DNA from: a virus
IMG/VR virus record: IMGVR_UViG_3300033141_006329
Span: 62,001-126,000 of that record
Direction: 5' to 3' (one strand)
Length of the DNA: 64,000 nucleotides
Part shown: piece by piece, positions 1 through 10,386 of the stretch
How positions within the stretch are numbered: the first letter of the stretch is position 1
Layout of the letters: every line of letters starts with the position of its first letter
Notes under the pieces: model-generated
Seen by the model: only the letters and a program-made list of their open reading frames with translations
Told to the model about the DNA's origin: nothing
The model's database searches: none
Made by a program: the position numbers and the translations under genes

Positions 1-2992
1 TGATTCCAAAACCATGAGTCGAAGGTGTAGCGGCAGAACCATCAGAATCAACAGTCTTAACAACCGTATCCTCTAAACTAACTGCACCTGAAGAAACATC
101 AAAGTCAGCCGTTGCAAACGAAGCAACGCCCTTCTGTGAATCTGTAGCATCCTTAGCTGTAATTGTAACTGTAGTACCAGTGGCTGATGTATCAATACCT
201 TGTGCATCAGTACCTGCTATAGTTGCTTGATGTGATGAAAATGTAGCGGTTCCACTATCGCTAGCAATTGATTTGGCTACACTATTATCAAGACTAATAA
301 TACCAGTAGTATCATCAAAATCCTGAGATACAAATGTAGCAACACCCTTTGTAGAACCATCGGCTGCTGCATTATCGCCGGCAATACTAATATTATTATC
401 AGAAACTGTAGTTGTAATACCAGTTCCACCCGCAACAACAAGCGTTTCACCAAGAGAAACAGTATCATCATCACCGCTATCGCAATCTATTGTTATAACA
501 CTATTTGCAAGATTATCATTGGTAACACCACTAGATTTTATTCTAATGCCATCAGATCCATTAAACTCCAATCCATCAGCCGCATCTAATTTAACTTGTA
601 AATCATTACCATTTAAAGTAAGACCAGCATCTGCATCATAGTCGGCTTTAAATACATCACCGTCTCTCTGAACACCGTGACTACCAGATAAATCATCTAT
701 AGTATCTGTAGCAGCAATTGTTATCGTATCTGTATTAGGATCTGTTGTAATCACAATGTCATTACCTGCTGCAAATGTAAGTGTATCGGTTTCACCATCT
801 GCAACTACATTACTTTGTCCAGACACGGCAACGGTTTTAAATACATCTTTAGTAGCCTGAGTATCATAAATTTCCTCAAGGGCACCTTCCACTGTCGTAG
901 CAGTAAATTTAGCACTTGAATCTAATATTGGTATATCTTCAGCATTAACTTGATTTGCTCCTTCTCCCCAGTCGATTAAAGTATCATCAATACCATTTGC
1001 AACTAAAGAAACATTACCTGTAGTAACGGAGAAATGATTAGAATCAAACTTAGCAATACCTTTATTGCTATCACTTGCATCTTCACCTGCTATAGTAATA
1101 TCTGCACCAGCACCTGATGTGTCAATACCTTCTCCACCCTTAACACCAAAACCATGAGTTGAAGGTGTCGCAGCAGATCCGTCAGAAGCAACAGTTTTAA
1201 CAACCGTATCTTCTAAAGTTACTGCACCGGCTGCAACATCAAAATCACCACTATCAAATTGAGCTATACCCTTAACAGCAGTACTTGCATCAGAAGCTGT
1301 AATCGTAATTTTACCCGAAGAAGTTGTAGTTGCTATACCAGTTCCACCCTCTATATCAAGAGTTTCACCCAAACTTATATCATCTGTCCCTGCATCATCA
1401 GAAGTAACTGTGATGTGATCATTTGCCAATTCAGCATTAGCAACACCATCATCTTTTATAGTTACTACACCACCAGCAACACCAAAGTTATCACCGCTAA
1501 AACTAGCAATACCTTTATTAGATGTTGAAGCAGCTTCTCCCGAAACTGTGAGTGTATTTGCTTCATCGTCATAAGATATGTCTACACCATCACCTTCAAC
1601 CAATAATGATGATACTCTATCATCACATAACTCATCACTAAAGAATTTCTTAGTTCCTTCAGTTATGTCATCGGTTGTAGCATCGGCAGATATAACACCA
1701 GCAGTAACTTTAACAACACCAGTTCCTGATCCAATTGTAGCACCTGCAAATGTAGGACTCGATCCAGTAGCAATTGTTTGATCTAATCCATCCAGATTTC
1801 CAAATTCAGTAGTAGTAAGAGCATTTGCACCTATTGTAAATCCCGTAGCGGTCAAAACCTGTCCAGCATTCCAAGCTCCACTCAATCCTCTTGTACCATC
1901 TGCTCGTAAATATTGAGCATGATCATCATCAGCTAGTCCTTGTAATGAACCATGATCCTGCGTAGATCCAATATTAACCCAAGCTGTACCATTAAACTGA
2001 TAATTAGTATCTTCATCTTCTACCCAACAAGACATACCTTCCTCTACCGAATTAAAATTCCAAGTTCCATCATATATAGCTATATCATCTTCATGTCCAG
2101 CCCAATCGCCAGTAGCATTAGTCGAATCAACTATATATCTATCGCCTGTACTTTCTCCGCCTGGAGGGGTAGCCAAATCCTTATCCAAAACACTATCTTG
2201 CCAATCCAATCCATTCAACTGTGAAATAACATAACCTTTAGTAGCTACATCTGTATTATCATCAGGTGTTGCAACATTAGTTACTTTATTACCACTCATA
2301 GATTGATTACCAGAAAATGCTCTAGTACCGTCAACTAATATATATTGCGTATGGTCATCATCTCCTCTTCCAGTAAGAGTTCCATGATCCAACGAATAAT
2401 TTGCTTCTAAAAAAGTCCTATTAACAGCATCTCCACCATCTACTGGATTTGCTACGTTAGTAAGCTTTTTTGATCCCATTGACTGATCGCCAGTAAATGC
2501 TCTGGTTCCATCTGCCAATGTATATTGTGTATGGTCATCATCATCACGGCCAGTTAATGCGCCATGATCATCTGTACCTAGTAACTCACTTCTTCCTATT
2601 CTGCCTCTTGATACCTCTGCCCAATCTCCAACTGTATCCAGATATAAAAATCTTATTACATACCCTAATTTTAAATCAAACCCACCAGCTCCATTTATAC
2701 CATTTCCACTAGCAAGGGTAACATAATCTGTATCGCTACCACCCACTAAAGTAAGTTCTTGGCAATTTTCACCATCCGCAATTTGCGGGTTGCTGGTTAA
2801 TGTTATATTGCCACCATCAGTGGTGACTATAAGAGTATTACGATTTGGGATTATCTGGGCACTAGCTGCTGTTATTTGTAACGTATTGGGGTAACCCACA
2901 CTAGATTCTATCCAATCATAGAAATCTTGCTGGGTAGGTTTATCCCCCGCTTCAAATTTTGTTTTCAAATATGCAACATCTTTTACCGCCAT
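1..2992 (-). CDS. Large tail-fibre-like repeat protein (C-terminus beyond window)
   Basis: Open without a stop from an ATG at 2992 to the window edge, at least 997 residues; a strong GGGAGG site lies at about 3001-3006. The N-terminal part has three units of the fibre type DHGxLxGxxDDDHxQYxxxDGTR, which is common in phage tail fibres. The rest is low-complexity Ser/Thr/Asp/Gly beta sequence with units such as TPSTHGFG, KGIAxFxxxxF and [11 protein letters not shown] block of well over 150 residues is nearly the same as in the 11587-15282 fibre. The likely role is a trimeric host-contact or distal fibre; the receptor cannot be seen. The C-terminal tip, which normally decides specificity, is outside the window. 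Confidence 0.85.
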   Translation of the reverse strand, partial: MAVKDVAYLKTKFEAGDKPTQQDFYDWIESSVGYPNTLQITAASAQIIPNRNTLIVTTDGGNITLTSNPQIADGENCQELTLVGGSDTDYVTLASGNGINGAGGFDLKLGYVIRFLYLDTVGDWAEVSRGRIGRSELLGTDDHGALTGRDDDDHTQYTLADGTRAFTGDQSMGSKKLTNVANPVDGGDAVNRTFLEANYSLDHGTLTGRGDDDHTQYILVDGTRAFSGNQSMSGNKVTNVATPDDNTDVATKGYVISQLNGLDWQDSVLDKDLATPPGGESTGDRYIVDSTNATGDWAGHEDDIAIYDGTWNFNSVEEGMSCWVEDEDTNYQFNGTAWVNIGSTQDHGSLQGLADDDHAQYLRADGTRGLSGAWNAGQVLTATGFTIGANALTTTEFGNLDGLDQTIATGSSPTFAGATIGSGTGVVKVTAGVISADATTDDITEGTKKFFSDELCDDRVSSLLVEGDGVDISYDDEANTLTVSGEAASTSNKGIASFSGDNFGVAGGVVTIKDDGVANAELANDHITVTSDDAGTDDISLGETLDIEGGTGIATTTSSGKITITASDASTAVKGIAQFDSGDFDVAAGAVTLEDTVVKTVASDGSAATPSTHGFGVKGGEGIDTSGAGADITIAGEDASDSNKGIAKFDSNHFSVTTGNVSLVANGIDDTLIDWGEGANQVNAEDIPILDSSAKFTATTVEGALEEIYDTQATKDVFKTVAVSGQSNVVADGETDTLTFAAGNDIVITTDPNTDTITIAATDTIDDLSGSHGVQRDGDVFKADYDADAGLTLNGNDLQVKLDAADGLEFNGSDGIRIKSSGVTNDNLANSVITIDCDSGDDDTVSLGETLVVAGGTGITTTVSDNNISIAGDNAAADGSTKGVATFVSQDFDDTTGIISLDNSVAKSIASDSGTATFSSHQATIAGTDAQGIDTSATGTTVTITAKDATDSQKGVASFATADFDVSSGAVSLEDTVVKTVDSDGSAATPSTHGFGI

Positions 2993-3013
2993 TTATTATA
3001 TTCCTCCCAAAGT

Positions 3014-3106
3014 TTACTGAATTATAAAATCATTTCCAATTATCCATGTTCCTATACCACCGGGTTGTGGATCATAGAAAAAATCATAATAATAAATATA
3101 TGCCAT
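3014..3106 (-). CDS. 30-residue aromatic small protein
   Basis: A short ORF that fills the gap between two fibre-like genes. It has an AGGAGA site 8 bases before its ATG and ends just before the ribosome site of the large fibre gene. The product begins MAYIYYYDFFYDPQPGG and is rich in Tyr, Phe and Ile, with no signal peptide. Function is unknown; it could be a small structural peptide or a translational coupler. Support comes only from the strong ribosome site and the fit to the gap. Confidence 0.5.
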   Translation of the reverse strand: MAYIYYYDFFYDPQPGGIGTWIIGNDFIIQ

Positions 3107-3118
3107 TGTTAGTTTCTC

Positions 3119-3598
3119 CTATGTTGAGGCGATGTAATTAACTCTTATCCTATCAGTTGTTTCGGGTGCCGCATTAAATGTGACATCAGCTCCACTAATA
3201 GTATAATCGTTAGATGCGCCAGGTTCTAATAAAACACCATTCTTAAACACTTGTTCACTATCTGTGACAGGAGTACCTGTAAGCGTGAATAGCGTTCTAT
3301 TCCCATCAGGAACATGCACAGTTTCATCTCTAGTAACAACAACTGCGGGTTGCATAAAATTATCATCCACATAATTTTTGTTAGCGGCATCTGTTCCAGA
3401 AGATGGTGTAAGTACACTCACTATCTTATGATTACCCAAATTTAAATTGGCGGTCATTACAACACTACCGCCTCTTTGGATAAAATCCGGACCATTTGCT
3501 AATTTTGTCGTTACTATAGCTGCATCTGTAGCTACTTGTGCATTTGCTATGGTAACTTCCATTATCTGTTTGTTACCGCGTATTTTAACTACAGCCAT
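3119..3598 (-). CDS. Mini-fibre protein sharing both ends with the 1231-aa fibre
   Basis: 159 residues. The N-terminus (MAVVKIRGNKQIMEVTIANAQ) matches that of the 11587-15282 product ([21 protein letters not shown]). The last 70 residues (SEQVFKNGVLLEPGASNDYT, then IRVNYIAST) match that protein's C-terminal module. The middle holds one fibre unit of the type NLGNHKIVSVLTPSSGTDAANKNYV. It reads as a fibre reduced to its attachment and tip modules, so it may be a short fibre, a connector, or a donor of the tip module. The family is inferred from this internal similarity. Confidence 0.75.
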   Translation of the reverse strand: MAVVKIRGNKQIMEVTIANAQVATDAAIVTTKLANGPDFIQRGGSVVMTANLNLGNHKIVSVLTPSSGTDAANKNYVDDNFMQPAVVVTRDETVHVPDGNRTLFTLTGTPVTDSEQVFKNGVLLEPGASNDYTISGADVTFNAAPETTDRIRVNYIAST

Positions 3599-3660
3599 AA
3601 TTTCTACCTTTCTTTATCAAAGGGTTTTCTCTATCTCGGCTATATCACAAAGCACTGACT

Positions 3661-4305
3661 CTAAATCAATTCTGCGAGTATATCTTCTTTACTCTTCGGC
3701 TTCTTATTTCCTCTATTCTTATTATTTAAAACTTCTTCCAACAAAGAAGAATTATAACTTTTATTCTCTATCTTTTTATCTTCAATAACATTCTCAGAAA
3801 TCTCCTCTTGATCGTTCTCTTGGGTCTCCTCTGAAGTATTTTCTTTAACAGTCTCCGCTTCTATCTTTTCTTCTATCTTTTCTTTCGTTTTATCTTCCTC
3901 TTCCTTCTCTTCTGAAATCGTACTTATAACATTCTTAGAATTCTGTTTAATTTCTTTCTTATTCTCTTTTTGTGTTGTCTCTGATACAAGCTTTGTACCA
4001 ACACATAAATCTGTTTCCAGTTTCAGTTCACCTTCCCATGTATTGATGAAATATTTTCCCTCACCAATAACTTCTAAATTTGCACTATATATCTTTGTGA
4101 GGTCTAAGTATTCCTTATTTATCATCTTGGTTATGGGAGGAACAACGACTTTTACTTTATTCTCACCCTCTAATAATTCACCCTTAAAACTATATACTAC
4201 ATCTTCGTGGTAAACTCTAAACCAAAACTCTAAATCGTTAAACCCTATACCCTCAGTAGATACATCAAATAGAAGTATTTTTTTATTCCTTCCAATCGTT
4301 ATCAT
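3661..4305 (-). CDS. Hypothetical protein with beta-type N-terminus and charged tail
   Basis: 214 residues, not recognised. Residues 1-100 look like a compact beta domain (FWFRVYHEDVVYSFKGELLEG). Residues 105-205 are a strongly charged Glu/Lys low-complexity stretch, probably disordered or coiled, ending KSKEDILAELI. It has a GAGGAGAT ribosome site and its own upstream GGACAAACTATA element. It lies beside fibre genes, so a virion or assembly role is possible, but nothing proves it. Confidence 0.7.
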   Translation of the reverse strand: MITIGRNKKILLFDVSTEGIGFNDLEFWFRVYHEDVVYSFKGELLEGENKVKVVVPPITKMINKEYLDLTKIYSANLEVIGEGKYFINTWEGELKLETDLCVGTKLVSETTQKENKKEIKQNSKNVISTISEEKEEEDKTKEKIEEKIEAETVKENTSEETQENDQEEISENVIEDKKIENKSYNSSLLEEVLNNKNRGNKKPKSKEDILAELI

Positions 4306-4320
4306 TATCTATCTCCTCTT

Positions 4321-4332
4321 TATAGTTTGTCC
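4321..4332 (-). promoter_or_regulatory. GGACAAA element
   Basis: GGACAAACTATA, 16 bases before the start of the gene ending at 3661. The preceding bases form the small palindrome GTCCGGAC. Confidence 0.5.
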
Positions 4333-4350
4333 GGACGAAAATAATAGTCT

Positions 4351-4557
4351 TTAGGTGATTGTTTCGATCAACGCTATTTTAACTTGAAAATCTTCTTTCT
4401 TTGTACTTATGATTTCTATAAGTTCTGCATCCACTTTTGGAAATTTGAATTTAGATGGTTTTCTATCACGATATACAACACCGCCACCACCAACTCCAAC
4501 TAATACATCTCTTCCTCTACAAATGACACCTTTAGTGGCTAACCCTATTCCACACAT
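4351..4557 (-). CDS. Small glycine-rich hypothetical protein
   Basis: 68 residues: an N-terminal Cys/Gly segment (MCGIGLATKGVICRGRDVL, then VGVGGGGVVYRDRKP) and a C-terminal segment predicted to be beta. The start overlaps the stop of the upstream gene as TAATG, so translation is probably coupled to it. The family is not recognised. Its place next to the Ig-like protein suggests a shared virion or assembly role. Confidence 0.7.
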   Translation of the reverse strand: MCGIGLATKGVICRGRDVLVGVGGGGVVYRDRKPSKFKFPKVDAELIEIISTKKEDFQVKIALIETIT

Positions 4558-5072
4558 TATATTTTAATAACCTTATAAGTTTTACATATCTTTTCTTCGT
4601 AGGTAGCTGTTATATGATATGTAGATATAACACCATCATCAGTTCCTACATCTGCTGCATCATCATAAATTCTAATCCTTCCACTAATAAGATTATCATA
4701 TGCATCATGCACAGCATTATCTATATAGAAATTCTCTTGAGTTAAACCTAATATTCTTATTATCAATTCTCGTAATGAATCAAAATCATTATTTTGAACC
4801 TTTATAGTATTCGCTTTACCCCAAGGAAAATAATCTTCATGATAAACAACCAAATACCAATTGCCAACATTGGGGGGAGTAAATGTAGCTCTATAATTTC
4901 CATGTCCTAATTCTGTAACAACAACAGTAATAGTCGAAGATACTTCATCACCATCTGGATCGTATAAAGTTCTGGTGAAATCATCATCCTCCAAATCTAT
5001 CACTGGATTATAATTCTCATCAGTAACTGTAAAATCTTCTTTTACAAGCTCTCCGGATCTAGCTAACAGCAT
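4557..5072 (-). CDS. Virion-type protein with Ig-like domain
   Basis: 171 residues. Residues 8-85 read as an Ig-like beta sandwich (DFTVTDENYNPV, LGHGNYRATFTPPNVGNWYL). Residues 95-171 form a second module (ILGLTQENFYIDNAVHDAYD, NLISGRIRIYDDA) that I associate with phage tail or baseplate accessory proteins. There is no signal peptide. It is likely surface-exposed on the particle; the exact role is unknown. Confidence 0.75.
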   Translation of the reverse strand: MLLARSGELVKEDFTVTDENYNPVIDLEDDDFTRTLYDPDGDEVSSTITVVVTELGHGNYRATFTPPNVGNWYLVVYHEDYFPWGKANTIKVQNNDFDSLRELIIRILGLTQENFYIDNAVHDAYDNLISGRIRIYDDAADVGTDDGVISTYHITATYEEKICKTYKVIKI

Positions 5073-5092
5073 CTATTTCTCTCCTCGGACTC

Positions 5093-5665
5093 TTAATGCT
5101 TAAATGTTATTACTCTGTTTATCTTGTCACTATTAAAAATAGCATCTGGGATCAATGCGGTTATACCCAATATCTTTGAATAATAACCTTTAAAAATTCC
5201 ATTGTAACAATCATCTATAAGTTCGGTGCAATATACTTCATCATCTCCTGATTCAAAATCAAAGTCATATTTCACTTTATTTCTTACCATTTCCTTTGCT
5301 GTAAATATAACATCTTGAATATCATTATTGGTAACTTTTCTAACCCTTACTATTGCAATATCATCGCACCTACAAAAATCTAATATATCCTCTTTCACAA
5401 CACCACAGCTAAGAGCATGAATAACTGTATCATTACCTATATATAATGCAGCATGACCCCAAAAACCTGGAGTTAATTTAGTATTAAGATAACCATGATA
5501 TCGTCTTAATAATATATCTCCCTTTTTCAGGGTATTCATTATAACTCTTATTTCATGTCCTTTAAGCTTGTGCAGTTCTGGTTTATACAGAAGGAATAAA
5601 GGTTTCTTAGATAAATATATATCTGCTGTGAGTTTAACGAAAAACTTTATAATTTTCTTAACCAT
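5093..5665 (-). CDS. Permuted papain-like amidase/peptidase (YaeF/YiiX type)
   Basis: 190 residues. It shows the permuted NlpC/P60-like arrangement: GDILLRR at 49-55, the catalytic His in GHAALYIGN (His71) and the catalytic Cys in VYCTELI (Cys146) near the C-terminus. Such enzymes cut amide, ester or peptide bonds. In a phage the substrate could be a cell-wall peptide or a lipid-linked amide. The N-terminal 20 residues are basic and hydrophobic and might touch membrane. A GGAGGAG site precedes the ATG, which overlaps the phosphatase gene by 8 bases. Substrate not known. Confidence 0.8.
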   Translation of the reverse strand: MVKKIIKFFVKLTADIYLSKKPLFLLYKPELHKLKGHEIRVIMNTLKKGDILLRRYHGYLNTKLTPGFWGHAALYIGNDTVIHALSCGVVKEDILDFCRCDDIAIVRVRKVTNNDIQDVIFTAKEMVRNKVKYDFDFESGDDEVYCTELIDDCYNGIFKGYYSKILGITALIPDAIFNSDKINRVITFKH

Positions 5666-6371
5666 GATTTATTACTCCTCCATCCACACTATATATTGTG
5701 AATTTGTTATTATCTGTATTATACTCAGCATATGTTCTATTGTGAATCCAATCTCCTGAATTTACATATATTATATCACGATAGTGGTCTACTAGCTTTG
5801 GTAAATGTGTATGACCCAAAACTATATTTCTAAAACCTCTTTCCATATTACTTACAGTCGCTTCTTTTTCTACTTTAAGCACAAGGTCATTATAATACTT
5901 TTTCTGTTTTTTCATAGCGATTGAATGTAAAGTATTTCTAAAACAAGCTTGTAAATTAATACCAACTCTTTCGAGTAACCACTGTATACAATATAGAAAT
6001 CTTGCCCAATTAGAATAATCTCTTATGAATTCATCATATATTTGTCCGTGCATGAAGACGGTTTTTTTATTAAATATATATTCCTCAACTACCTTTACAT
6101 TCGGAAACAATTCTGCTAAATCTTCCTTTGAGGGATCATGATTTCCTATAACATATGTTACATCCATTATTTCTGATAATCGATTTATCGACCAAATGAA
6201 TTCCTCATTCTCATCCACTATATCAAAAAGTGATTTCTCCCATACATCTAATATATCACCATTCAAAACTAAACTATCAAATTCTTCTGACTCTAATAAA
6301 TTATTAAGCCTGTGATAATCATTGAATAAAGGATTACCTAAATGTGTATCTGATATAATAAGAATTTTCAT
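5658..6371 (-). CDS. Calcineurin-like metallophosphatase (LpxH-like)
   Basis: 237 residues from the ATG at 6371; three codons further upstream is only a TTG, and the ATG forms the TAATG coupling used by neighbours. Metal-binding motifs are complete: DTH (near 8-10), NGDILD, GNHD, HGQ and GHTH. The layout resembles UDP-2,3-diacylglucosamine hydrolases and related phosphoesterases. It could act on a lipid A precursor, a nucleotide or DNA ends; the sequence does not decide. It is sandwiched between virion-like genes and the amidase. Confidence 0.85.
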   Translation of the reverse strand: MKILIISDTHLGNPLFNDYHRLNNLLESEEFDSLVLNGDILDVWEKSLFDIVDENEEFIWSINRLSEIMDVTYVIGNHDPSKEDLAELFPNVKVVEEYIFNKKTVFMHGQIYDEFIRDYSNWARFLYCIQWLLERVGINLQACFRNTLHSIAMKKQKKYYNDLVLKVEKEATVSNMERGFRNIVLGHTHLPKLVDHYRDIIYVNSGDWIHNRTYAEYNTDNNKFTIYSVDGGVINHG

Positions 6372-7264
6372 TATACACAATGCTCTCTATGAAATGTAAG
6401 CACACAAGCAACATGCCAATGATGATCATCATGATGATCACTTATATATGTTTTAATTATTGCTTTTAATCTCATTCCGTGTCCCAACTGATCCACATCT
6501 GAAGCTTGCAATCTTTTAAATCCATCCCCTAGTAATGGTATCCTATTTACAAAATTAGACAATGTAACTTCATATGCAAAAATATTATACCTACCATTCC
6601 CATAAGGTGCTGGAATTATATTCTCAAATTCTTTTGTAGTGGTATTCCAATCGGCATTCCAAAAAGCAACTGGTGCATTACCCGCATCATCATCTGGCAT
6701 ATAAACTAAACCACCTATAGATTCTGTCAAATCTCCTGTAATCTCTACTGTTCCATTCGTACCATCTGATGGAATTACTAAATATCCACCGTATAAATTA
6801 TAATCTGTTCCTGATCCAGATTGCCATTCTACAACTCTTGGTACAGCAATCATTGATATCTCATCAAATTCTGCATACTTCCAGATAATATACCCCTCAT
6901 GTAACCAAGTCTCGTTTTCAATACAATTAAAATCCAAATAGATAGAATCATTTGTAGAATCACCTATGATATGATCAAAATGAAAATCATGCCCACTTCC
7001 CACATCTGTAACATCGCTTGGATCATCGCCAGAACCTGTAAAATATGTTTTCATTCCTAATTGGCGAGATGTTTGATGTACCCTTGTTTTTCCCGATGCA
7101 TGATCTGTAACTGGTGCGCCTAAAATTGTATCTGTTATCCAAGTCTTATCTTCATTTATCGAATGCTCATTATTATTAGGGCATACAGTTGGTGCAGTTT
7201 GTCCCCACGTCTGAACATAAATTCCTTCTGTATTGCACCATACATTATACTTATATAAATCCAT
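6371..7264 (-). CDS. Probable virion structural protein, unknown family
   Basis: 297 residues. The N-terminus YKYNVWCNTEGIYVQTWG, followed by a Cys-Pro-Asn-Asn-Asn-Glu-His turn, resembles a small module seen at the start of particle proteins. The body is Asp/Gly/Thr-rich beta sequence. The C-terminus has a histidine cluster (DHHDDHHWH) that could bind metal, as fibre tips often do. The start follows the 7278 gene by 13 bases. No enzymatic motif. Confidence 0.65.
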   Translation of the reverse strand: MDLYKYNVWCNTEGIYVQTWGQTAPTVCPNNNEHSINEDKTWITDTILGAPVTDHASGKTRVHQTSRQLGMKTYFTGSGDDPSDVTDVGSGHDFHFDHIIGDSTNDSIYLDFNCIENETWLHEGYIIWKYAEFDEISMIAVPRVVEWQSGSGTDYNLYGGYLVIPSDGTNGTVEITGDLTESIGGLVYMPDDDAGNAPVAFWNADWNTTTKEFENIIPAPYGNGRYNIFAYEVTLSNFVNRIPLLGDGFKRLQASDVDQLGHGMRLKAIIKTYISDHHDDHHWHVACVLTFHREHCV

Positions 7265-7277
7265 TTTATCCCCTCTC

Positions 7278-8018
7278 CTATAAATAAAATTGCATCAGAA
7301 ATGAACTGATGTATATATCTTTGGTTCGAATACTACCTTTAACCCTAACATCAAATATGGCTTCTGCTGGTGGAACATTTGTCATAGTATCATCTGCAAG
7401 AACTACCCAGTCAGAACTAGATGTAGAAACTTCTGATATAACTGTATCGTGTGTAGTATCATACAATTGATAATATGCTATTAAACCAATTGCTGCTTTA
7501 ACTAAATATTTACAACCTGTAGGCACACCCACTATGGAAGATCCTCTATATATAAATTGTCTAACTGATATCCACGTAGTTGTCCTATATGTATTATGAT
7601 CCCTATCAGCAGCTCCCATATCTATAATAGTATCACCACCTCCATGAAAAACCGGAGATATTATCCAATGAAGATTGCCATCCTGACATTCCAATGTTTT
7701 GTGACCAGAAGTAGGTTTTGTGGGTACATCTGTATGTTCGTCTAATTCGTGATCAATAAATACACCATCTACATCTTCATACTCTGTTTCAAAATTAACG
7801 TGTCGTATACCATTTACTATTGATAAATCATTTGTTCCATCATTTATAGTTAACAAACCACCCAATACATAGGTATCTATATCTGTGGATGTGGATATAT
7901 CTATCTTGGTGAATAATTCAGTTAATTCGATCTGGGAAGAGGCCGGAATGCCAATCCCCAGATCGTTTATAAATAATTCGCTTGTCGTATCATTGATAGC
8001 AATTATTGTTGTTGCCAT
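7278..8018 (-). CDS. Fibre-associated protein sharing an N-terminal module with its neighbour
   Basis: 246 residues. The first 80 (TIIAINDTTSELFINDLGIG, LTINDGTNDLSIVNGIRHV) are clearly related to the N-terminus of the adjacent 475-aa protein (TVIAIKDSTASGIWVEDLGI). The C-terminal two thirds differ and look like a beta-rich binding domain. The shared N-terminus is probably a docking module to one particle site, with interchangeable outer domains. Confidence 0.7.
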   Translation of the reverse strand: MATTIIAINDTTSELFINDLGIGIPASSQIELTELFTKIDISTSTDIDTYVLGGLLTINDGTNDLSIVNGIRHVNFETEYEDVDGVFIDHELDEHTDVPTKPTSGHKTLECQDGNLHWIISPVFHGGGDTIIDMGAADRDHNTYRTTTWISVRQFIYRGSSIVGVPTGCKYLVKAAIGLIAYYQLYDTTHDTVISEVSTSSSDWVVLADDTMTNVPPAEAIFDVRVKGSIRTKDIYISSFLMQFYL

Positions 8019-8021
8019 ATA

Positions 8022-9449
8022 TTAGTCTTTTCTCCATGCAATTTCTATCAATAAAACAGGATCAGTTACAGCCGAACTACATTCAACAAAACTTTGCAGA
8101 AAATCCCCAGCTGCTAAATCAACATCTATAGTGGTATCACCTGACCCTATGGTAGCAGATAATGCTAATGTTGAAATATTAGATATAACATCATTCTTAC
8201 GAATATGAAAATCTGCTGTCCCAGATGAATCTACCTGTACAGAAAGACTCACTATCGTGGCTGTTCGGACCATTCTGAGGCCGGAATTATTGGATAATAA
8301 TTGGCCCCCATAAAAGCCTAAATATTGGTTCTTAGAAGCACCACGCTTACCAAAGCATAACATCATGCGGTCTACTGAGAGCCATTTTGAACGGCTATCG
8401 TCGTAAGTGTAAAGGATACCATCTGTCTGGCGGGATAATTGGCCGGGCTGAAGGTCGGATGTTGGAACAGAGGATTGTGGCGTAAGTTCGAGCGGTGCGT
8501 AAGTGGATGTAGCATCGAGGATTACGGCTTTTGCATCGACAATTATTTTTCGGCCGACTCCTGGTCCTCCTTGATCGTATGCGCTGTCAAGATCTGGATT
8601 TTGCGATAGCAATGCTATATCAATATCACCAAGAACAGTTTCTAAATCGTCTCCTGCCTCGTTTCCAATGTTTATGTAAGCATTCTCAACATCTATGTAA
8701 TTGGCAGGATGTCTATGTGGTCCACTAAAATCAACATCCGCCATTTTTGTCCAACCAACGGAACCATGTGCAGGATCTGAATTGTAAATATATTGAGCTT
8801 GTCCTCCGTCTCCGTCATCATTCACATTTACTGCTGCATTGTCCAATTCTTGAGCTTGTTCTGTAAATTCCCCGCTGGTGGAATCAAAAACATATACGTC
8901 TTCATTAACATTAGCAAGATTAATAACGCGATCACCTTCCTGTGCGGTACTCTGCGCTACCCATTCGCTCGTTGAGTCCACATACAAATAATAGTTATCA
9001 TCATCTGTATCAAAATATACATCACCAATTTCCGGAGATCCTGGTGGTGTATCAGTTATATCTTCTACTCTATATAATACTGGGTCTATCCAATACTGGG
9101 TTATGTTTGGCACATTTGTAATATTGTCCCAATGGACTTCGCTGTCGCCTCCTACATTTAATTCATTTTTACTATAATAATTATCCTCAAGATATTCACC
9201 TTGTATAAAGGTTAGGTATCTTACCCCTGCCTCGGCTGATAGATTTTCTACTCCGTTATTTATTATTACATCACCATCTTCAACTACTTGTCGTAAAGAG
9301 TCGCTGCCAGCGAGTTCATCATATGAGAACCACTCTGATAAACTTTGACCATTCGTAGAATCTAATATCTCTATCCCTAAATCCTCTACCCAGATTCCAC
9401 TAGCGGTAGAATCTTTTATAGCAATTACGGTATACATAGGTACGGACAT
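8022..9449 (-). CDS. Modular fibre-like protein
   Basis: 475 residues in three parts. Residues 1-85 are the docking module shared with the 7278 gene. The middle is a repeat-rich shaft with GDVYFDTDDDNYYLYVD and GPHRHPANYIDVEN segments. The last 120 residues (LCFGKRGASKNQYLGFYG, RMVRTATIVSLSVQVDSSGT, LLIEIAWRKD) match almost the whole 10376-10837 protein. The part near 8340-8580 is visibly richer in G+C than its surroundings, which hints at recombination. Probably a tail-fibre or head-decoration protein. Confidence 0.75.
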   Translation of the reverse strand: MSVPMYTVIAIKDSTASGIWVEDLGIEILDSTNGQSLSEWFSYDELAGSDSLRQVVEDGDVIINNGVENLSAEAGVRYLTFIQGEYLEDNYYSKNELNVGGDSEVHWDNITNVPNITQYWIDPVLYRVEDITDTPPGSPEIGDVYFDTDDDNYYLYVDSTSEWVAQSTAQEGDRVINLANVNEDVYVFDSTSGEFTEQAQELDNAAVNVNDDGDGGQAQYIYNSDPAHGSVGWTKMADVDFSGPHRHPANYIDVENAYINIGNEAGDDLETVLGDIDIALLSQNPDLDSAYDQGGPGVGRKIIVDAKAVILDATSTYAPLELTPQSSVPTSDLQPGQLSRQTDGILYTYDDSRSKWLSVDRMMLCFGKRGASKNQYLGFYGGQLLSNNSGLRMVRTATIVSLSVQVDSSGTADFHIRKNDVISNISTLALSATIGSGDTTIDVDLAAGDFLQSFVECSSAVTDPVLLIEIAWRKD

Positions 9450-9492
9450 CGTTAATACCTCCTAATCTTTCTTATTTTATACATCTCCATTT

Positions 9493-10386
9493 TTATTCAC
9501 CTACCTCGTTCTCTTTCTGCCTCGATCTCCATTCGTTTATTTCTTCTTCTGTTGCGTATTTATAATTTGGATATTCTTCAGATTTCAATCTATTCTTTAA
9601 TAGTTTTACTGATAATAACCCTTTAGATAAAAATTCTTTCATATAAGAATAGTATATACCATCAATAACTATAGCTTTGGCTTTCCCGTTCCTTCCACCT
9701 CTTCTAGTTTTTAGTATTTTATCTCTATATTCCTCAGATTCCCACATAACTTTTGTACATTTAGATCTGTTTTCCTTATATTCTTCTGTATTAAATACTA
9801 TTTTTCGAATTTCACTCATTCTAGACTTAAATTCTTCATCTTTCCACATATCTTGTAATTCTTTGGTTTTCTTTTCTCTGTATGTAGGATCTTCCCACAT
9901 ATCTGATAGAAGTTTACTTGCTCTCTTCTTGTGTTCACTTACAAATTCTGGATCTTCCCATAATATTTTAGCAGCTCTGCTATTTTGTCTTCTTCGTTTT
10001 TCAGTACAGATTGATCCAGAATTACCTTCTCCACCATCTGTTAGATTTAGAAGTGGTCCTTTACCTTGATCTTTTCTTCCTATTATTGCTATCATTGGTA
10101 TTTCGTAATCATCAAATGCTTCTCGTTCTGTTAAATTTTCTACATACTTAATCTGTATTGGTTCAAGTCCTAATCTCAAAAGTTTTTTAATCTTGGCATT
10201 CTTTGGGGTATTTTTCTCCAGTTTCTTTTTGTACATATGAGATTCTATTCTACAAGTACTACCCTTCCCTGCATAGAATGGTTCATAATCAAATTCGTAA
10301 GGCCCATACTTATACATACCTGGTTTCCTCGAATCCAAATATAAATAAATATAAAACCTACGTTCATCTTTGTTATTAGCTTGCAT
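9493..10386 (-). CDS. GIY-YIG homing endonuclease (free-standing)
   Basis: 297 residues. The GIY-YIG core is FYIYLYLD, then PFYAGKG with R and H downstream (about residues 11-50). The C-terminal half has repeated WEDPEFVSEHKKR, WEDPTYREKKT and WKDEEFKSRMS units, like the NUMOD3 DNA-binding repeats of intron and free-standing endonucleases. Two ATGs are adjacent; the second is better spaced from GGAG. It overlaps the end of the 10376 gene by 11 bases and sits between two related fibre genes, which fits a selfish insertion that spreads by cutting fibre loci lacking it. Confidence 0.88.
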   Translation of the reverse strand: MQANNKDERRFYIYLYLDSRKPGMYKYGPYEFDYEPFYAGKGSTCRIESHMYKKKLEKNTPKNAKIKKLLRLGLEPIQIKYVENLTEREAFDDYEIPMIAIIGRKDQGKGPLLNLTDGGEGNSGSICTEKRRRQNSRAAKILWEDPEFVSEHKKRASKLLSDMWEDPTYREKKTKELQDMWKDEEFKSRMSEIRKIVFNTEEYKENRSKCTKVMWESEEYRDKILKTRRGGRNGKAKAIVIDGIYYSYMKEFLSKGLLSVKLLKNRLKSEEYPNYKYATEEEINEWRSRQKENEVGE

